This document shows, piece after piece, positions 1-9,132 of a stretch of DNA of 40,701 nt (positions are counted from its first letter, which is position 1; every line of letters begins with the position of its first letter). A program made the translations under genes and the position numbers. This DNA comes from Blautia sp. GTDB taxonomy: Bacteria; Bacillota; Clostridia; Lachnospirales; Lachnospiraceae. The stretch is taken from contig JALERH010000177.1 of NCBI GenBank assembly GCA_022764275.1, positions 1-40,701 of the forward strand, given 5' to 3'. The notes under the pieces were generated by a model. It did not search any database, had not been told where the DNA came from, and was given only the letters and a program-made list of their open reading frames with translations.

Positions 1-1272
1 ATGAGCCGATGCAGATGGGTTTGGATCGTGACTTCTGTGCTGGCCGGTGTGATGATTCTGTCCGGTACGGTGCTGGCAGCCTGGAATATCCGGGAATACT
101 GTGTCAATTTTCTGACCATGTCTTCCTACAAAAACACGATTGTGGAAGAATATAAGGAGCCGGATCATGTGGAGCCGGGGCAGAAAGTCCTGAAAAAGGT
201 ATCGGTCAGAAATGAAGGGGATGTGGACACTTTTGTCAGGGTAAAAATAGAAAAGTTTTTCGGTATACCCAGAGAGGACGAAGACTTTCTGGAAGATGGC
301 AGTCTGGATCCGGAGATGATTGAAATTCATTATAACAGTGATTACTGGAAGCTTTGTCCGGATGGATACTGGTATTATACGGATGTTCTGCGGGCGGGGG
401 AAATCACAAAAGAGCCGCTTCTGAAAAGCTACCGGCTATCCGAAAAAGTACAAAACTCTTATAAAAATAAAGAAGCACAGATTGTGGTACATATGGAGAG
501 CATCCAGGCTGCCGGAGGAACCATGGAAGCTTTGTGGGGGATGAAAGAAAAAGATCTGGGAATCATCTATCAGCCGTGTACTTGTGAAACCGTTGCGCAG
601 GTAATCATTACGGAAGACAGAAAGATTGCATTTGAAGCGGAAGAGGATAACTTATTCTCCGGTTTTCAAAATCTGCTCCCGGGCTGCTCCAGAACCCAGA
701 CTGTGAACCTGACAAACAAATCCGATGCTACCGTGAATCTTATGCTTCGTGCAGAGGCGGCAGAACAGGACAAAATGAGCAGCGAGCAACAGGTGCTGGT
801 GCATCAGCTGATCAGCAAATATGCAGTTATGGAAATCCGGCAGGGAAACACAGTTCTGTATCAGGGACCGGCAGATGGGAATCAGGAAGAAAAAGGATGG
901 TCTATGAAGCAGAATATTTCACTGGGCACGTTCCAGCCGGGGGAAACAAAAAGACTTGTGGTTACTCTGTCTCTGGATCCTCAGATGGACAACCGTTATC
1001 AGAAGCTGAAAGGAAAAGTGAACTGGATTTTTACAGCAGAGGGGACAGAAGCATCCGAAAACAGGGGAGATGAGAAATCAGACGGTGAGACACTAAACGG
1101 TGGAGGCTCAAACAAAAAAAGTACCGCTTCGGAGAAGAAAACAACAGTTGGGGTGCTAAGTCCGAAGACCGGTGACAGTACGGATATTTTCCCCGAACTC
1201 ATTCTTATGATCGGAGGGCTTGTGTGCGCGGTGGTAAGCTATCGGAAAATATATGGAAGGAAGCGGTCCTGA
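1..1272 (+). CDS. TasA/BsaA-like SipW-dependent surface protein with C-terminal SPKTG sorting signal, TM and basic tail
   Basis: N-terminal hydrophobic signal (IVTSVLAGVMILSGTVLAAW), TasA-like 'EPGQKVLKKVSVRNEGDVDTFVRVKIE' domain, C-term LSPKTGDSTDIFPELILMIGGLVCAVVSYRKIYGRKRS; adjacent to a SipW-like peptidase. The start lies at the window edge. Confidence 0.75.
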   Translation: MSRCRWVWIVTSVLAGVMILSGTVLAAWNIREYCVNFLTMSSYKNTIVEEYKEPDHVEPGQKVLKKVSVRNEGDVDTFVRVKIEKFFGIPREDEDFLEDGSLDPEMIEIHYNSDYWKLCPDGYWYYTDVLRAGEITKEPLLKSYRLSEKVQNSYKNKEAQIVVHMESIQAAGGTMEALWGMKEKDLGIIYQPCTCETVAQVIITEDRKIAFEAEEDNLFSGFQNLLPGCSRTQTVNLTNKSDATVNLMLRAEAAEQDKMSSEQQVLVHQLISKYAVMEIRQGNTVLYQGPADGNQEEKGWSMKQNISLGTFQPGETKRLVVTLSLDPQMDNRYQKLKGKVNWIFTAEGTEASENRGDEKSDGETLNGGGSNKKSTASEKKTTVGVLSPKTGDSTDIFPELILMIGGLVCAVVSYRKIYGRKRS

Positions 1273-1772
1273 TGCGACGGATGAAAAAGATTTCTGTTAC
1301 TGTGATTTATATCCTTCTGGGATTCCTTTGCACAGTTTTGATCCTGCTGGCAGCACCGCGTTTCATTGGTCTGGAAAGCTACACCGTGGTTTCAGGAAGT
1401 ATGGAACCGGAGATTCCGGTAGGAAGCGCGGTATATGTGAAAAAGCGTGCATTTGAGGAAATTTCAGAAGGAGATGTGATCACTTTTCTGACGGAACATG
1501 GAAATATGCGTGTGACGCATCGTGTGACAGAAGTTGACGAAAAGAAAAAGACGTTTGCAACAAAGGGAGATGCAAATGAATATGCCGACAGACAGATGGT
1601 AAAATGGGAAAATGTATGCGGTGTCGTGATATATTCACTGCCGAAGGCTGGCTATGTGCAGGATTTTCTGGGAAAACGGTATGGTAAATTGACAGCAGCC
1701 GCTGTTCTGGCAGGCCTTTTTCTTCTGACGGAGCTTCTGGAAAATGAGAACACAAAAAAGGAGACTTCATAA
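1272..1772 (+). CDS. sipW: Signal peptidase I, SipW-like
   Basis: SYTVVSGSMEPEIPVGSAVYVKK (Ser motif), GDVITFLTEHGNMRVTHRV, TKGDANEYAD; flanking TM segments. Start ATG at 1272 overlaps the preceding stop (TGATG). Confidence 0.88.
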   Translation: MRRMKKISVTVIYILLGFLCTVLILLAAPRFIGLESYTVVSGSMEPEIPVGSAVYVKKRAFEEISEGDVITFLTEHGNMRVTHRVTEVDEKKKTFATKGDANEYADRQMVKWENVCGVVIYSLPKAGYVQDFLGKRYGKLTAAAVLAGLFLLTELLENENTKKETS

Positions 1773-1775
1773 GCA

Positions 1776-2420
1776 ATGGTGAGCAAGAAAAGGAAACAGG
1801 TATTCCTTTCTGTGAGCTTTTGTTTCGCGATGACAGCAGCCTCAGCGGGAGTAACGGCGGCTTATTTAAGCCGTTCTCCCGGAGAGGTATGCAATGTGAT
1901 CACGGCAGGAGCGGTGGAAGGAAAGCTTACAGAAGAACAGTGGGATCCGGAAAATGGGAAAAACGTTTATCCGGGACAGAGCATGGACAAGGATCCGGTA
2001 GTGGAAAATGTGGGAGAGAATGAGGCATGGGTTTTTCTGGAGGTGGCGGTTCCTGTAGAAACGATTGCGCTGGTGGATGATACGACAGGAAGGAAAACAG
2101 AAAAAGAAAAACATGAGCTTTTTTCCTTTCAGGCGGATACCGATTCATGGGAGCTGCTTTCCCATGAGACTTCGGAAAGTCAGGGGAGTTACCTTTATGG
2201 ATACAAAAACGTAGTAGAGCCCGGGGAAAAAACAGAGCCTTTGTTTCACACAGTTGAGACCGTAAATTATCTGGAAGGAGAGCCGGATATCGGACAGGAT
2301 TATGGGATTCATGTGACTGCAGGCATGATACAGAATAATATGCAGACTACGAACCTGGAACAGATATACAGAGAATTTCTGGAGCAGCGTAAGGAGGATG
2401 AGAAGGGAGGAGAGGAATGA
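1776..2420 (+). CDS. TasA-like SipW-dependent signal peptide protein (putative fibre subunit)
   Basis: SipW-type signal 'ASAGVTAAYLSRSPGEVCNVITAGAVEGKLTEEQWDPENGKNVYPGQSMDKDPVVENVGENEAWVFLEVAVP'. Confidence 0.8.
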   Translation: MVSKKRKQVFLSVSFCFAMTAASAGVTAAYLSRSPGEVCNVITAGAVEGKLTEEQWDPENGKNVYPGQSMDKDPVVENVGENEAWVFLEVAVPVETIALVDDTTGRKTEKEKHELFSFQADTDSWELLSHETSESQGSYLYGYKNVVEPGEKTEPLFHTVETVNYLEGEPDIGQDYGIHVTAGMIQNNMQTTNLEQIYREFLEQRKEDEKGGEE

Positions 2421-5400
2421 ACAGAAAAACGATGAAAAAATCTGTATTTGCAGCAGTGATTGGCGCAGTTTTGCTGACCGGCAGTATCTTACCGGTGACA
2501 GGCGGCATACAGGAAACAGAAGCAGAGAAAACAGAGCTTGCAGAAGAATTTGTGGGAGAAGATGCAGAAGAAAACGGGCAGGATACGGGAAGTGATCAGG
2601 TTTTCTTCGGGGCAGCAGACGAGAAATTTGGCGAACTATCTGAGACAGTGGTCGAGGAGACAGAGCCCTGGCTTTCTGACTGGTATACGGACGAGTTTCA
2701 GGACTGGGTGGACGAGCAGTGTACCTGCCGATGGAAAGGAGAAGGGCTGGACATACTGGAGCATGCGGATGAATGCCAGGCATATCAGGAAATGCTGCAG
2801 AAGAAATGCACCTGTGGGATGCAGGGGGATATTCTGGAGCATGAAAAAGACTGTGCGATTCTGGTGCATCTTCGGGAGGCTGCACAAGTGACGGACATCA
2901 TGCCCTATGCAGCCACAAGCGGGACAGAAATATCAGCCGGGAATAACGGCTGGACTCTGGTGGATAATTATGACCGTGTATATGACAGTTCATTCCGCCA
3001 GATAAGCTTTCATGCGAATACGGAAGTACAGCCGTTCTGTGATGCTTCTTCCGCGGCAGTGGAGGCGGTTGAAGGCAGCACCTGCTGGTTTGTAGCGAAG
3101 AAAGAAGCTGCGGCAGGGCATTTCGGCTACAGGGTCACAAATGTGGCTTTTCAGGATGGAAAAGCCATTGATGCGGTGATCACGCTGGTAAATTTTAATC
3201 CTTATGTATACAGTACCAGTGACGAAGCAGTAAAGGTGATGACGGCTCTTGGAGTGAGGACGAAAAAATTTTCCACAAACAGTATTGCCTTTCATGCCAG
3301 TGGAGGTGACCAGGCTCTTCGGGTTGATCTTGTAGAGCATGGTACGGATAATCGAATCACAGGAAACTATGGTTTCCGGATCGGAGGAATTAATTACGGA
3401 CAGAGATATGGAATTTGTGCCAGATCTGATCTGACCGGAAAAAATTCTCTTACCGGTAAGTATTCTACCAAAAACTGTACCCTTTCTTACGAAACATACA
3501 GTACCCTTGGCATTGACTGGAATATGATCAATGCGCCTCAGTCGGGAAATGAAGGGACTTCCGTGTATCTTGAAGTGAAGAATACCAGCAGCTTTTATTT
3601 CTTTATCGGGGCGCCGGGGGATCATGAAAATGACCATCCGGGACACCGGTATTCCAAGGCAGGGCTGGAAAGTAAACGGGAAGCTGTGCTGGAGCACAAT
3701 TTTGATGATGCTGTACCGCTGACGGTTCACTGGTCGGGAAATGCATATGGACCAAAAGACCCGATCATCAGAAAATTTGTCAGCAAAACAGGGGATAGCG
3801 GGCAGGAAACCGCCATTACACTGGATAGCTCTGCATCTTCTTTTTATTATGACTTTGAGATGTATGTGCCTTATGATGAACCGACAAATACGGCTGGTTG
3901 TGCTCTGAACAGCCTGTGGATTTCTGATACGCTTCCGGCAGGGATTGATTATGATCATGATTTCTATGTCCGGGATGCCCTGACCGGTGCGGACTGTACC
4001 GGATGGTTTACCATTAAGGAAAAGGAGGACGATCTTACGATTTCCGCGACGGCGGAGGCTCTGGAATCCCCGGCTTTCTATGAAAATACCTATCGGATCA
4101 AAGTGAAAGCGAAAATGGATCCCGCTGAAGTGAACCCATCCAGAACCGGGGACAGCTATACCTATACGATGGTTAATTCCGGTACCCTGAATGTAAAACA
4201 TAAAAACGATTCCAGAGGGAACGTGACGATTCCCACGGGAGACGCATTGACAACGTGTAATGGAACGATTGACAGAGCGTACAATCTGCATAAATATGTT
4301 TCCGTATCCGGGAAACCATGGACGGATTCCGGGAATCTTGCAGACATCAGTGATGTATTTCGTTTTAATCTGACGGTGGATGTTCCGTACAACGAATACG
4401 CAGGATTTGCAGAACAGTTCGTGGTGACTGATACGCTTCCGGAAGGCCTGGAATTTGCCGGAAATGAATTTTATGCCGAAAATGAGGATGGGGAAGTGAC
4501 AGGGTATTTTGCTGTGGAATTTACCGGAAAGACAGTGACGGTCACGGCATTTGCAGAAGCTCTCTCCAGTCAGGCATTTTACGGAAAGCATTATAATTTT
4601 GTCTTCAATGCCAGAATGATTCAGGACGAAATTGTGCCGGAATACAGAGAAAATACGGCTGTTTTTGCTGCGGCAAATCAATTTGGATTATCTTACAGAC
4701 ACAAAACGGATGTGAGCAATTCTGCTTTGACATCCAATACGGTTACCGTAAGCGGTTGTATTGGAAGAGAGGAACCGGAATCACCGGTGAAAAAGGTAAA
4801 TGGCAGTGATCGTGCGGAGTTTGAAAATCGTGGATTTACAGCGGTCTTCTCCATAACGCAGGCGATTCCTTCCTATGCAGACTGCTGGTATGTAAAACGG
4901 TTCAGCTTTGAGGATATACTGGAGGAGTGTTTTGAATTTCAGTCCGCAAAGGTATATGTGAATCAGGTTGAGAGGGCTGCCTTTTCAAAAGGAGAGGAAA
5001 GCAGAAACGGATGGAATCTTTCTCAAAACGGGCAGAAAATTACAGTGTCTGCTGAAAATGGTCTTGCAGACGAGTGCTATGGAGGAAGCGTAAACCTGGA
5101 AATTACCGTAAAGCTGAAAAATGGCTGCAGTCTGGAAAAATATTATGTGTCCAGTGAAGAACCCGGGATTTTGGAATCTCATATCCCGAATCGGGGAACA
5201 AGCATCTGGGAATGGACAAAGGGCAGCACGGAAATTGTGACAAAGAACACCGGAATGGTACAGGCAATCTTAAAGGAGACAATACCGAAAGGACAGATTA
5301 CCATCGAAAAGAATTCGGCAGATTCAGGGGAACCTTTGAAAGATGCGGTATATCAGGTAACTGCAAAGGAGGATATCGTTTCGCTGGCCGGTGTTGTACT

Positions 5401-6586
5401 TATGAAAGCAGGGACAGAGGCGGGCAGTGTGACTACCGGAACTGATGGAAAAGCAGTTGTGGGAAATCTGTATGCGGGAAAGTATACGGTAAGGGAGTTG
5501 AGACCTCCTGGAGGCTATACTCTGAATCCGGAATCGCAGGATGTGGAGATTCGGTATACGGAAGGGCTTGACGGATGCACAGAGGAAAAAGTATCCTTCT
5601 GTAATGAAAAAACACTGGTTTTTTTACAGAAGGTATCAGAAATGGCTCCGGGAGAGAAGACGCAGATACCTCTTTCCGGTGTGAAATTTTCAGTCTGGAA
5701 TAAACAGACAGAGGAGTCGCAGGGAGAGACTGTGATTTCAGATGAAATGGGTATGATAAGGCTGGAAGGACTGGAACCGGGAACCTACTGTTTTCGGGAA
5801 ATTTCTGCGCCGGACGGTTATGCATCAGATGACCAGGTGAGGGAATTCGTGGTGGATGAATATGGTCAGGCGGAAAAAGAACATGGGCATGTCTTTATCG
5901 TGGAAAACCAGTTTATAAAGGCGGAATTTGGGAAAACAGACAAGGCCACCGGGCAGCCAGTCTCAGGGGCGAAACTGCAGCTGACAGATCAAGATGGAAA
6001 TGTGGTCGATACCTGGATTTCAGAAAAAACGCCTCACAGGATCAACCGGATTCCTTCCGGCAGTTATACGCTGACGGAGCTGTCTTCTCCTTCCGGCTAT
6101 CAGAAAGGAAAAAAGGTTACCTGTGTGGTGGAAGATACTCCTTTTGTCCAGTCATATACCCTGACGAATATAAAATATGTAAATATCCATCTGAAAAAAA
6201 TGATTCAGGCTGATGATATCGTCTGGGCACACGGAAACCCGGTGTTTTCCTTTTATGTAACGGGAACAGATCTGGATGGCGCTGCACATACCTGGTACGA
6301 CACTGTGGAATTTACCGAAGAAAAAACAGCAGACAGCGGAATGGTCTCACTTGAGGCAGAGTTTACGGTCCCGGCAGGTAAATATACAGCCGGTGAAGAA
6401 AAAACGGCACGCTATGCGCTGGATGGGATCTCCGATGTGACCAACGGTACGGTATCCAACGATACGGTGCTGTTTGATCTGACTGGAAATCAGGACGGAG
6501 AAGCTGTCTTTATTAATAAAAAGATAACCGACAGAGGGCAGACAGATACAGCCTTTGTAAGAAATACAGTCATATCGGAAACATAA
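2417..6586 (+). CDS. Large secreted adhesin with tandem isopeptide-type domains and three SpaA/CnaB-like domains; no LPXTG or TM at C terminus
   Basis: Signal peptide at N-term; repeated 'VPYDEP...DTLPAGIDY...TAEALESPAFY' and 'VPYNEY...DTLPEGLEF...AEALSSQAFY'; CnaB-like 'AGKYTVRELRPPGGY', 'PGTYCFREISAPDGY', 'SGSYTLTELSSPSGY'. ATGA overlap with the upstream gene. Confidence 0.82.
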   Translation: MNRKTMKKSVFAAVIGAVLLTGSILPVTGGIQETEAEKTELAEEFVGEDAEENGQDTGSDQVFFGAADEKFGELSETVVEETEPWLSDWYTDEFQDWVDEQCTCRWKGEGLDILEHADECQAYQEMLQKKCTCGMQGDILEHEKDCAILVHLREAAQVTDIMPYAATSGTEISAGNNGWTLVDNYDRVYDSSFRQISFHANTEVQPFCDASSAAVEAVEGSTCWFVAKKEAAAGHFGYRVTNVAFQDGKAIDAVITLVNFNPYVYSTSDEAVKVMTALGVRTKKFSTNSIAFHASGGDQALRVDLVEHGTDNRITGNYGFRIGGINYGQRYGICARSDLTGKNSLTGKYSTKNCTLSYETYSTLGIDWNMINAPQSGNEGTSVYLEVKNTSSFYFFIGAPGDHENDHPGHRYSKAGLESKREAVLEHNFDDAVPLTVHWSGNAYGPKDPIIRKFVSKTGDSGQETAITLDSSASSFYYDFEMYVPYDEPTNTAGCALNSLWISDTLPAGIDYDHDFYVRDALTGADCTGWFTIKEKEDDLTISATAEALESPAFYENTYRIKVKAKMDPAEVNPSRTGDSYTYTMVNSGTLNVKHKNDSRGNVTIPTGDALTTCNGTIDRAYNLHKYVSVSGKPWTDSGNLADISDVFRFNLTVDVPYNEYAGFAEQFVVTDTLPEGLEFAGNEFYAENEDGEVTGYFAVEFTGKTVTVTAFAEALSSQAFYGKHYNFVFNARMIQDEIVPEYRENTAVFAAANQFGLSYRHKTDVSNSALTSNTVTVSGCIGREEPESPVKKVNGSDRAEFENRGFTAVFSITQAIPSYADCWYVKRFSFEDILEECFEFQSAKVYVNQVERAAFSKGEESRNGWNLSQNGQKITVSAENGLADECYGGSVNLEITVKLKNGCSLEKYYVSSEEPGILESHIPNRGTSIWEWTKGSTEIVTKNTGMVQAILKETIPKGQITIEKNSADSGEPLKDAVYQVTAKEDIVSLAGVVLMKAGTEAGSVTTGTDGKAVVGNLYAGKYTVRELRPPGGYTLNPESQDVEIRYTEGLDGCTEEKVSFCNEKTLVFLQKVSEMAPGEKTQIPLSGVKFSVWNKQTEESQGETVISDEMGMIRLEGLEPGTYCFREISAPDGYASDDQVREFVVDEYGQAEKEHGHVFIVENQFIKAEFGKTDKATGQPVSGAKLQLTDQDGNVVDTWISEKTPHRINRIPSGSYTLTELSSPSGYQKGKKVTCVVEDTPFVQSYTLTNIKYVNIHLKKMIQADDIVWAHGNPVFSFYVTGTDLDGAAHTWYDTVEFTEEKTADSGMVSLEAEFTVPAGKYTAGEEKTARYALDGISDVTNGTVSNDTVLFDLTGNQDGEAVFINKKITDRGQTDTAFVRNTVISET

Positions 6587-6618
6587 ACGAAGGATGGTAA
6601 TCCGATAAAATATACAAA

Positions 6619-6648
6619 AGAACCCTTGATGATTTCATCAAGGGTTCT
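6619..6648 (-). terminator. Rho-independent terminator of tRNA-Thr (minus strand)
   Basis: Perfect 13-bp stem AGAACCCTTGATG/CATCAAGGGTTCT with 4-nt loop; T-rich tract on the minus-strand side. Confidence 0.8.
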
Positions 6649-6651
6649 GTA

Positions 6652-6724
6652 AGCTGCTGACGGGAATCGGACCCGTGACCTCCGCCTTACCAAGGCGACG
6701 CTCTACCGACTGAGCCACAGCAGC
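6652..6724 (-). tRNA. tRNA-Thr (anticodon GGT)
   Basis: Reverse complement GCTGCTGTGGCTCAGTCGGTAGAGCGTCGCCTTGGTAAGGCGGAGGTCACGGGTCCGATTCCCGTCAGCAGCT: 7-bp acceptor GCTGCTG/CAGCAGC, anticodon loop CTTGGTAAG, T-arm GGTCCGATTCC. No encoded CCA. Confidence 0.95.
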
Positions 6725-6766
6725 GCTCTCATTAATGATTGGCATCTCTGCCGCTCACAGTTGATA

Positions 6767-6795
6767 ATAATACCAGACCAAAACCGGATTGTCAA
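6767..6795 (-). promoter_or_regulatory. Sigma-A type promoter for tRNA-Thr
   Basis: Minus strand TTGACA (6790-6795), 17-nt spacer, TATTAT (6767-6772). Confidence 0.8.
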
Positions 6796-6925
6796 CACTT
6801 ATTTTCGATATTTTTTAAAAAAATCAAAATCAGAAAAAATACCAGTTTTTTTGCGGAAAATCTTTCAAAATGTGATTGTTTATGATAAGATAAATAATCT
6901 AAGAGAACTTGCAGGAGGGAAAGAG

Positions 6926-8593
6926 ATGGAGAACGAGACAGTTTCCAAAAATTTTATTGAGAATATTATTGATAAAGATTTGGCAGAAGGTGTCTATGAC
7001 ACTGTGCACACACGTTTCCCGCCAGAGCCGAATGGTTATCTTCATATCGGACACGCCAAATCCATCCTTTTGAATTACGGACTTGCACAGGAGTATCATG
7101 GCAAGTTTAATATGCGTTTTGATGATACCAATCCTACCAAGGAAAAATCCGAGTTTGTGGAATCAATCAAAGAGGATATCAAATGGCTGGGAGCAGACTG
7201 GGAGGACAGACTGTATTTTGCATCTGATTATTTCCCTCAGATGTATGAGGCTGCTGTCAAACTGATCAAAAAAGGAAAAGCATTTGTATGTGATCTGACT
7301 GCAGATGAAATTCGTGAGTACCGTGGTACTCTGAAAGAGCCGGGAAAAGAAAGCCCATATCGTAACCGCAGTGTGGAGGAAAATCTACAGCTTTTTCAGG
7401 AAATGAAAGACGGCAAATATGCAGACGGCGAGAAAGTGCTGAGAGCAAAGATTGATATGGCATCCCCGAATATCAACATGCGTGACCCGGTTATTTATCG
7501 TGTTGCACACAGGACTCATCACAGGACGGGAGACACCTGGTGTATTTATCCGATGTATGACTTTGCGCATCCCATTGAGGATGCCATCGAGGGAATTACC
7601 CATTCCATCTGTACTCTGGAATTTGAGGATCACAGACCTCTGTACGATTGGGTTGTACGGGAACTGGAGTATCCGCATCCGCCGAAGCAGATTGAGTTTG
7701 CAAAGCTTTATCTGACCAATGTAGTAACAGGTAAGCGTTATATTAAGAAACTTGTGGAAGATGGCATTGTGGACGGTTGGGATGATCCGCGTCTTGTATC
7801 AATTTCCGGCCTTCGCCGCCGCGGATACACTCCGGAGGCAATCAAAATGTTTGTAGACCTCTGCGGTGTGGCAAAAGCAGACAGTTCCGTGGACTATGCA
7901 ATGCTGGAATACTGTATCCGGGAAGATCTGAAGCTGAAGCGTCCGCGTCTTATGGCGGTCATGGATCCGATTAAGCTTGTGATCGATAATTATCCGGAAG
8001 GGCAGGTGGAATACCTGGAGGCTCCAAACAATATGGAGAACGAAGCTCTTGGAACCCGCCGGATTCCATTTGGAAAAGAGCTTTATATTGAAAGAGAGGA
8101 TTTCATGATCGATCCTCCGAAAAAATATAAGAGAATGTTCCTGGGAACAGAGGTGCGTCTGATGAACGCGTATTTCGTTACCTGCACAGGTTATGAGGCT
8201 GATGATGACGGAACCGTTCGTGTTGTACACTGTACTTACGATCCGGAGACAAAGGGAGGAAACGCACCTGACGGACGTAAGGTAAAAGGAACCATCCACT
8301 GGGTGGAGGCTTCCCACGCAGGAGAAGCGGTTGTTCGTCTTTATGAGAATATTGTGGATGAGGAAAAGGGGGTCTATGACAAGGAGACAGGGGAACTGAA
8401 TCTGAATCCGAACTCTCTTACAACACTTACGGCATATGTAGAGCCTGCACTGATGGAGGCGAAGGGATACGACAGCTACCAGTTTGTGAGAAACGGTTTC
8501 TTCTGTGCAGATGTGCACGATTCCAAAGAAGGTGCTCCGGTATTTAACCGTATCGTATCTTTAAAGAGTTCTTTCAAGCTTCCCAAGGCCTGA
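6926..8593 (+). CDS. glnS: Glutaminyl-tRNA synthetase
   Basis: [16 protein letters not shown] class I HIGH motif, [28 protein letters not shown]-type motif. ATG at 6926 is preceded by GCAGGAGGG SD; the longer ORF start at 6761 overlaps the tRNA promoter and is unlikely. Confidence 0.96.
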   Translation: MENETVSKNFIENIIDKDLAEGVYDTVHTRFPPEPNGYLHIGHAKSILLNYGLAQEYHGKFNMRFDDTNPTKEKSEFVESIKEDIKWLGADWEDRLYFASDYFPQMYEAAVKLIKKGKAFVCDLTADEIREYRGTLKEPGKESPYRNRSVEENLQLFQEMKDGKYADGEKVLRAKIDMASPNINMRDPVIYRVAHRTHHRTGDTWCIYPMYDFAHPIEDAIEGITHSICTLEFEDHRPLYDWVVRELEYPHPPKQIEFAKLYLTNVVTGKRYIKKLVEDGIVDGWDDPRLVSISGLRRRGYTPEAIKMFVDLCGVAKADSSVDYAMLEYCIREDLKLKRPRLMAVMDPIKLVIDNYPEGQVEYLEAPNNMENEALGTRRIPFGKELYIEREDFMIDPPKKYKRMFLGTEVRLMNAYFVTCTGYEADDDGTVRVVHCTYDPETKGGNAPDGRKVKGTIHWVEASHAGEAVVRLYENIVDEEKGVYDKETGELNLNPNSLTTLTAYVEPALMEAKGYDSYQFVRNGFFCADVHDSKEGAPVFNRIVSLKSSFKLPKA

Positions 8594-8681
8594 CAGAAAA
8601 GGAATTTCAAAAACAGGCGTGTCCTTTTGAGAGGAACATGCTTGAAATAAACAAAAGTAAAAAATCGTGGAGGGTACTAAG

Positions 8682-9074
8682 ATGAAAAAGCTGTATGTAG
8701 CCAAAAAAGATGCATGTATGGCATGCAAGGCATGTGAAATCGCCTGTTCCGAGGCATTTTACAAAGAATTTAATGAAAACCTGTCATGTATTCACATTTC
8801 TGTGAAAAAAGACGGAGTGACACCAAAGCCGGTGACCTGCGTACAGTGCGGAAAATGTGCAGAGGCATGTCCGGAGGGTGCTATCACCCAGAATGCAAAG
8901 GGAGTCTACATGATCAACAAAAAGAAATGTGTAGGCTGCGGAAAATGTGCAGAAGCCTGTCCGTTTGGCGTATTGGTGAAGGCTGAGGATAAAGAGTTCG
9001 CCAGCAAATGTATTGCCTGCGGAATCTGTGCAAAAGCCTGCCCAATGGATGTCCTGGAAATCAAAGAAGCATAA
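8682..9074 (+). CDS. 4Fe-4S ferredoxin-type iron-sulfur protein
   Basis: Repeated CxxCxxCxxxC motifs (CMACKACEIAC, CVQCGKCAEACP, CVGCGKCAEACP, CIACGICAKACP). Confidence 0.9.
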   Translation: MKKLYVAKKDACMACKACEIACSEAFYKEFNENLSCIHISVKKDGVTPKPVTCVQCGKCAEACPEGAITQNAKGVYMINKKKCVGCGKCAEACPFGVLVKAEDKEFASKCIACGICAKACPMDVLEIKEA

Positions 9075-9079
9075 TGATA

Positions 9080-9132
9080 AAAGAACCGGCAGCGAAGTTT
9101 CAGTGATGAACTTCTCTGCCGGCTGTTCTTTA
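9080..9132. terminator. Bidirectional terminator between convergent genes
   Basis: Long stem AAGAACCGGCAGcGAAGTT / GAACTTCtCTGCCGGctGTTCTT with T-rich flanks on both strands. Confidence 0.75.

Noticed and set aside
2990-4681. 563-aa minus-strand ORF antisense to the adhesin
   Set aside because: Lies wholly opposite a well-supported CDS, has low-complexity basic/Cys/His composition typical of shadow ORFs, and shows no recognisable domain or SD.
6586-6652. Frameshifted LPXTG/TM tail for the giant adhesin
   Set aside because: No hydrophobic stretch or sorting motif is visible in the other frames before the tRNA terminator.
6761-6925. 55-codon N-terminal extension of glnS
   Set aside because: Overlaps the tRNA-Thr promoter on the other strand; the ATG at 6926 has a strong SD and matches the expected GlnRS N terminus.
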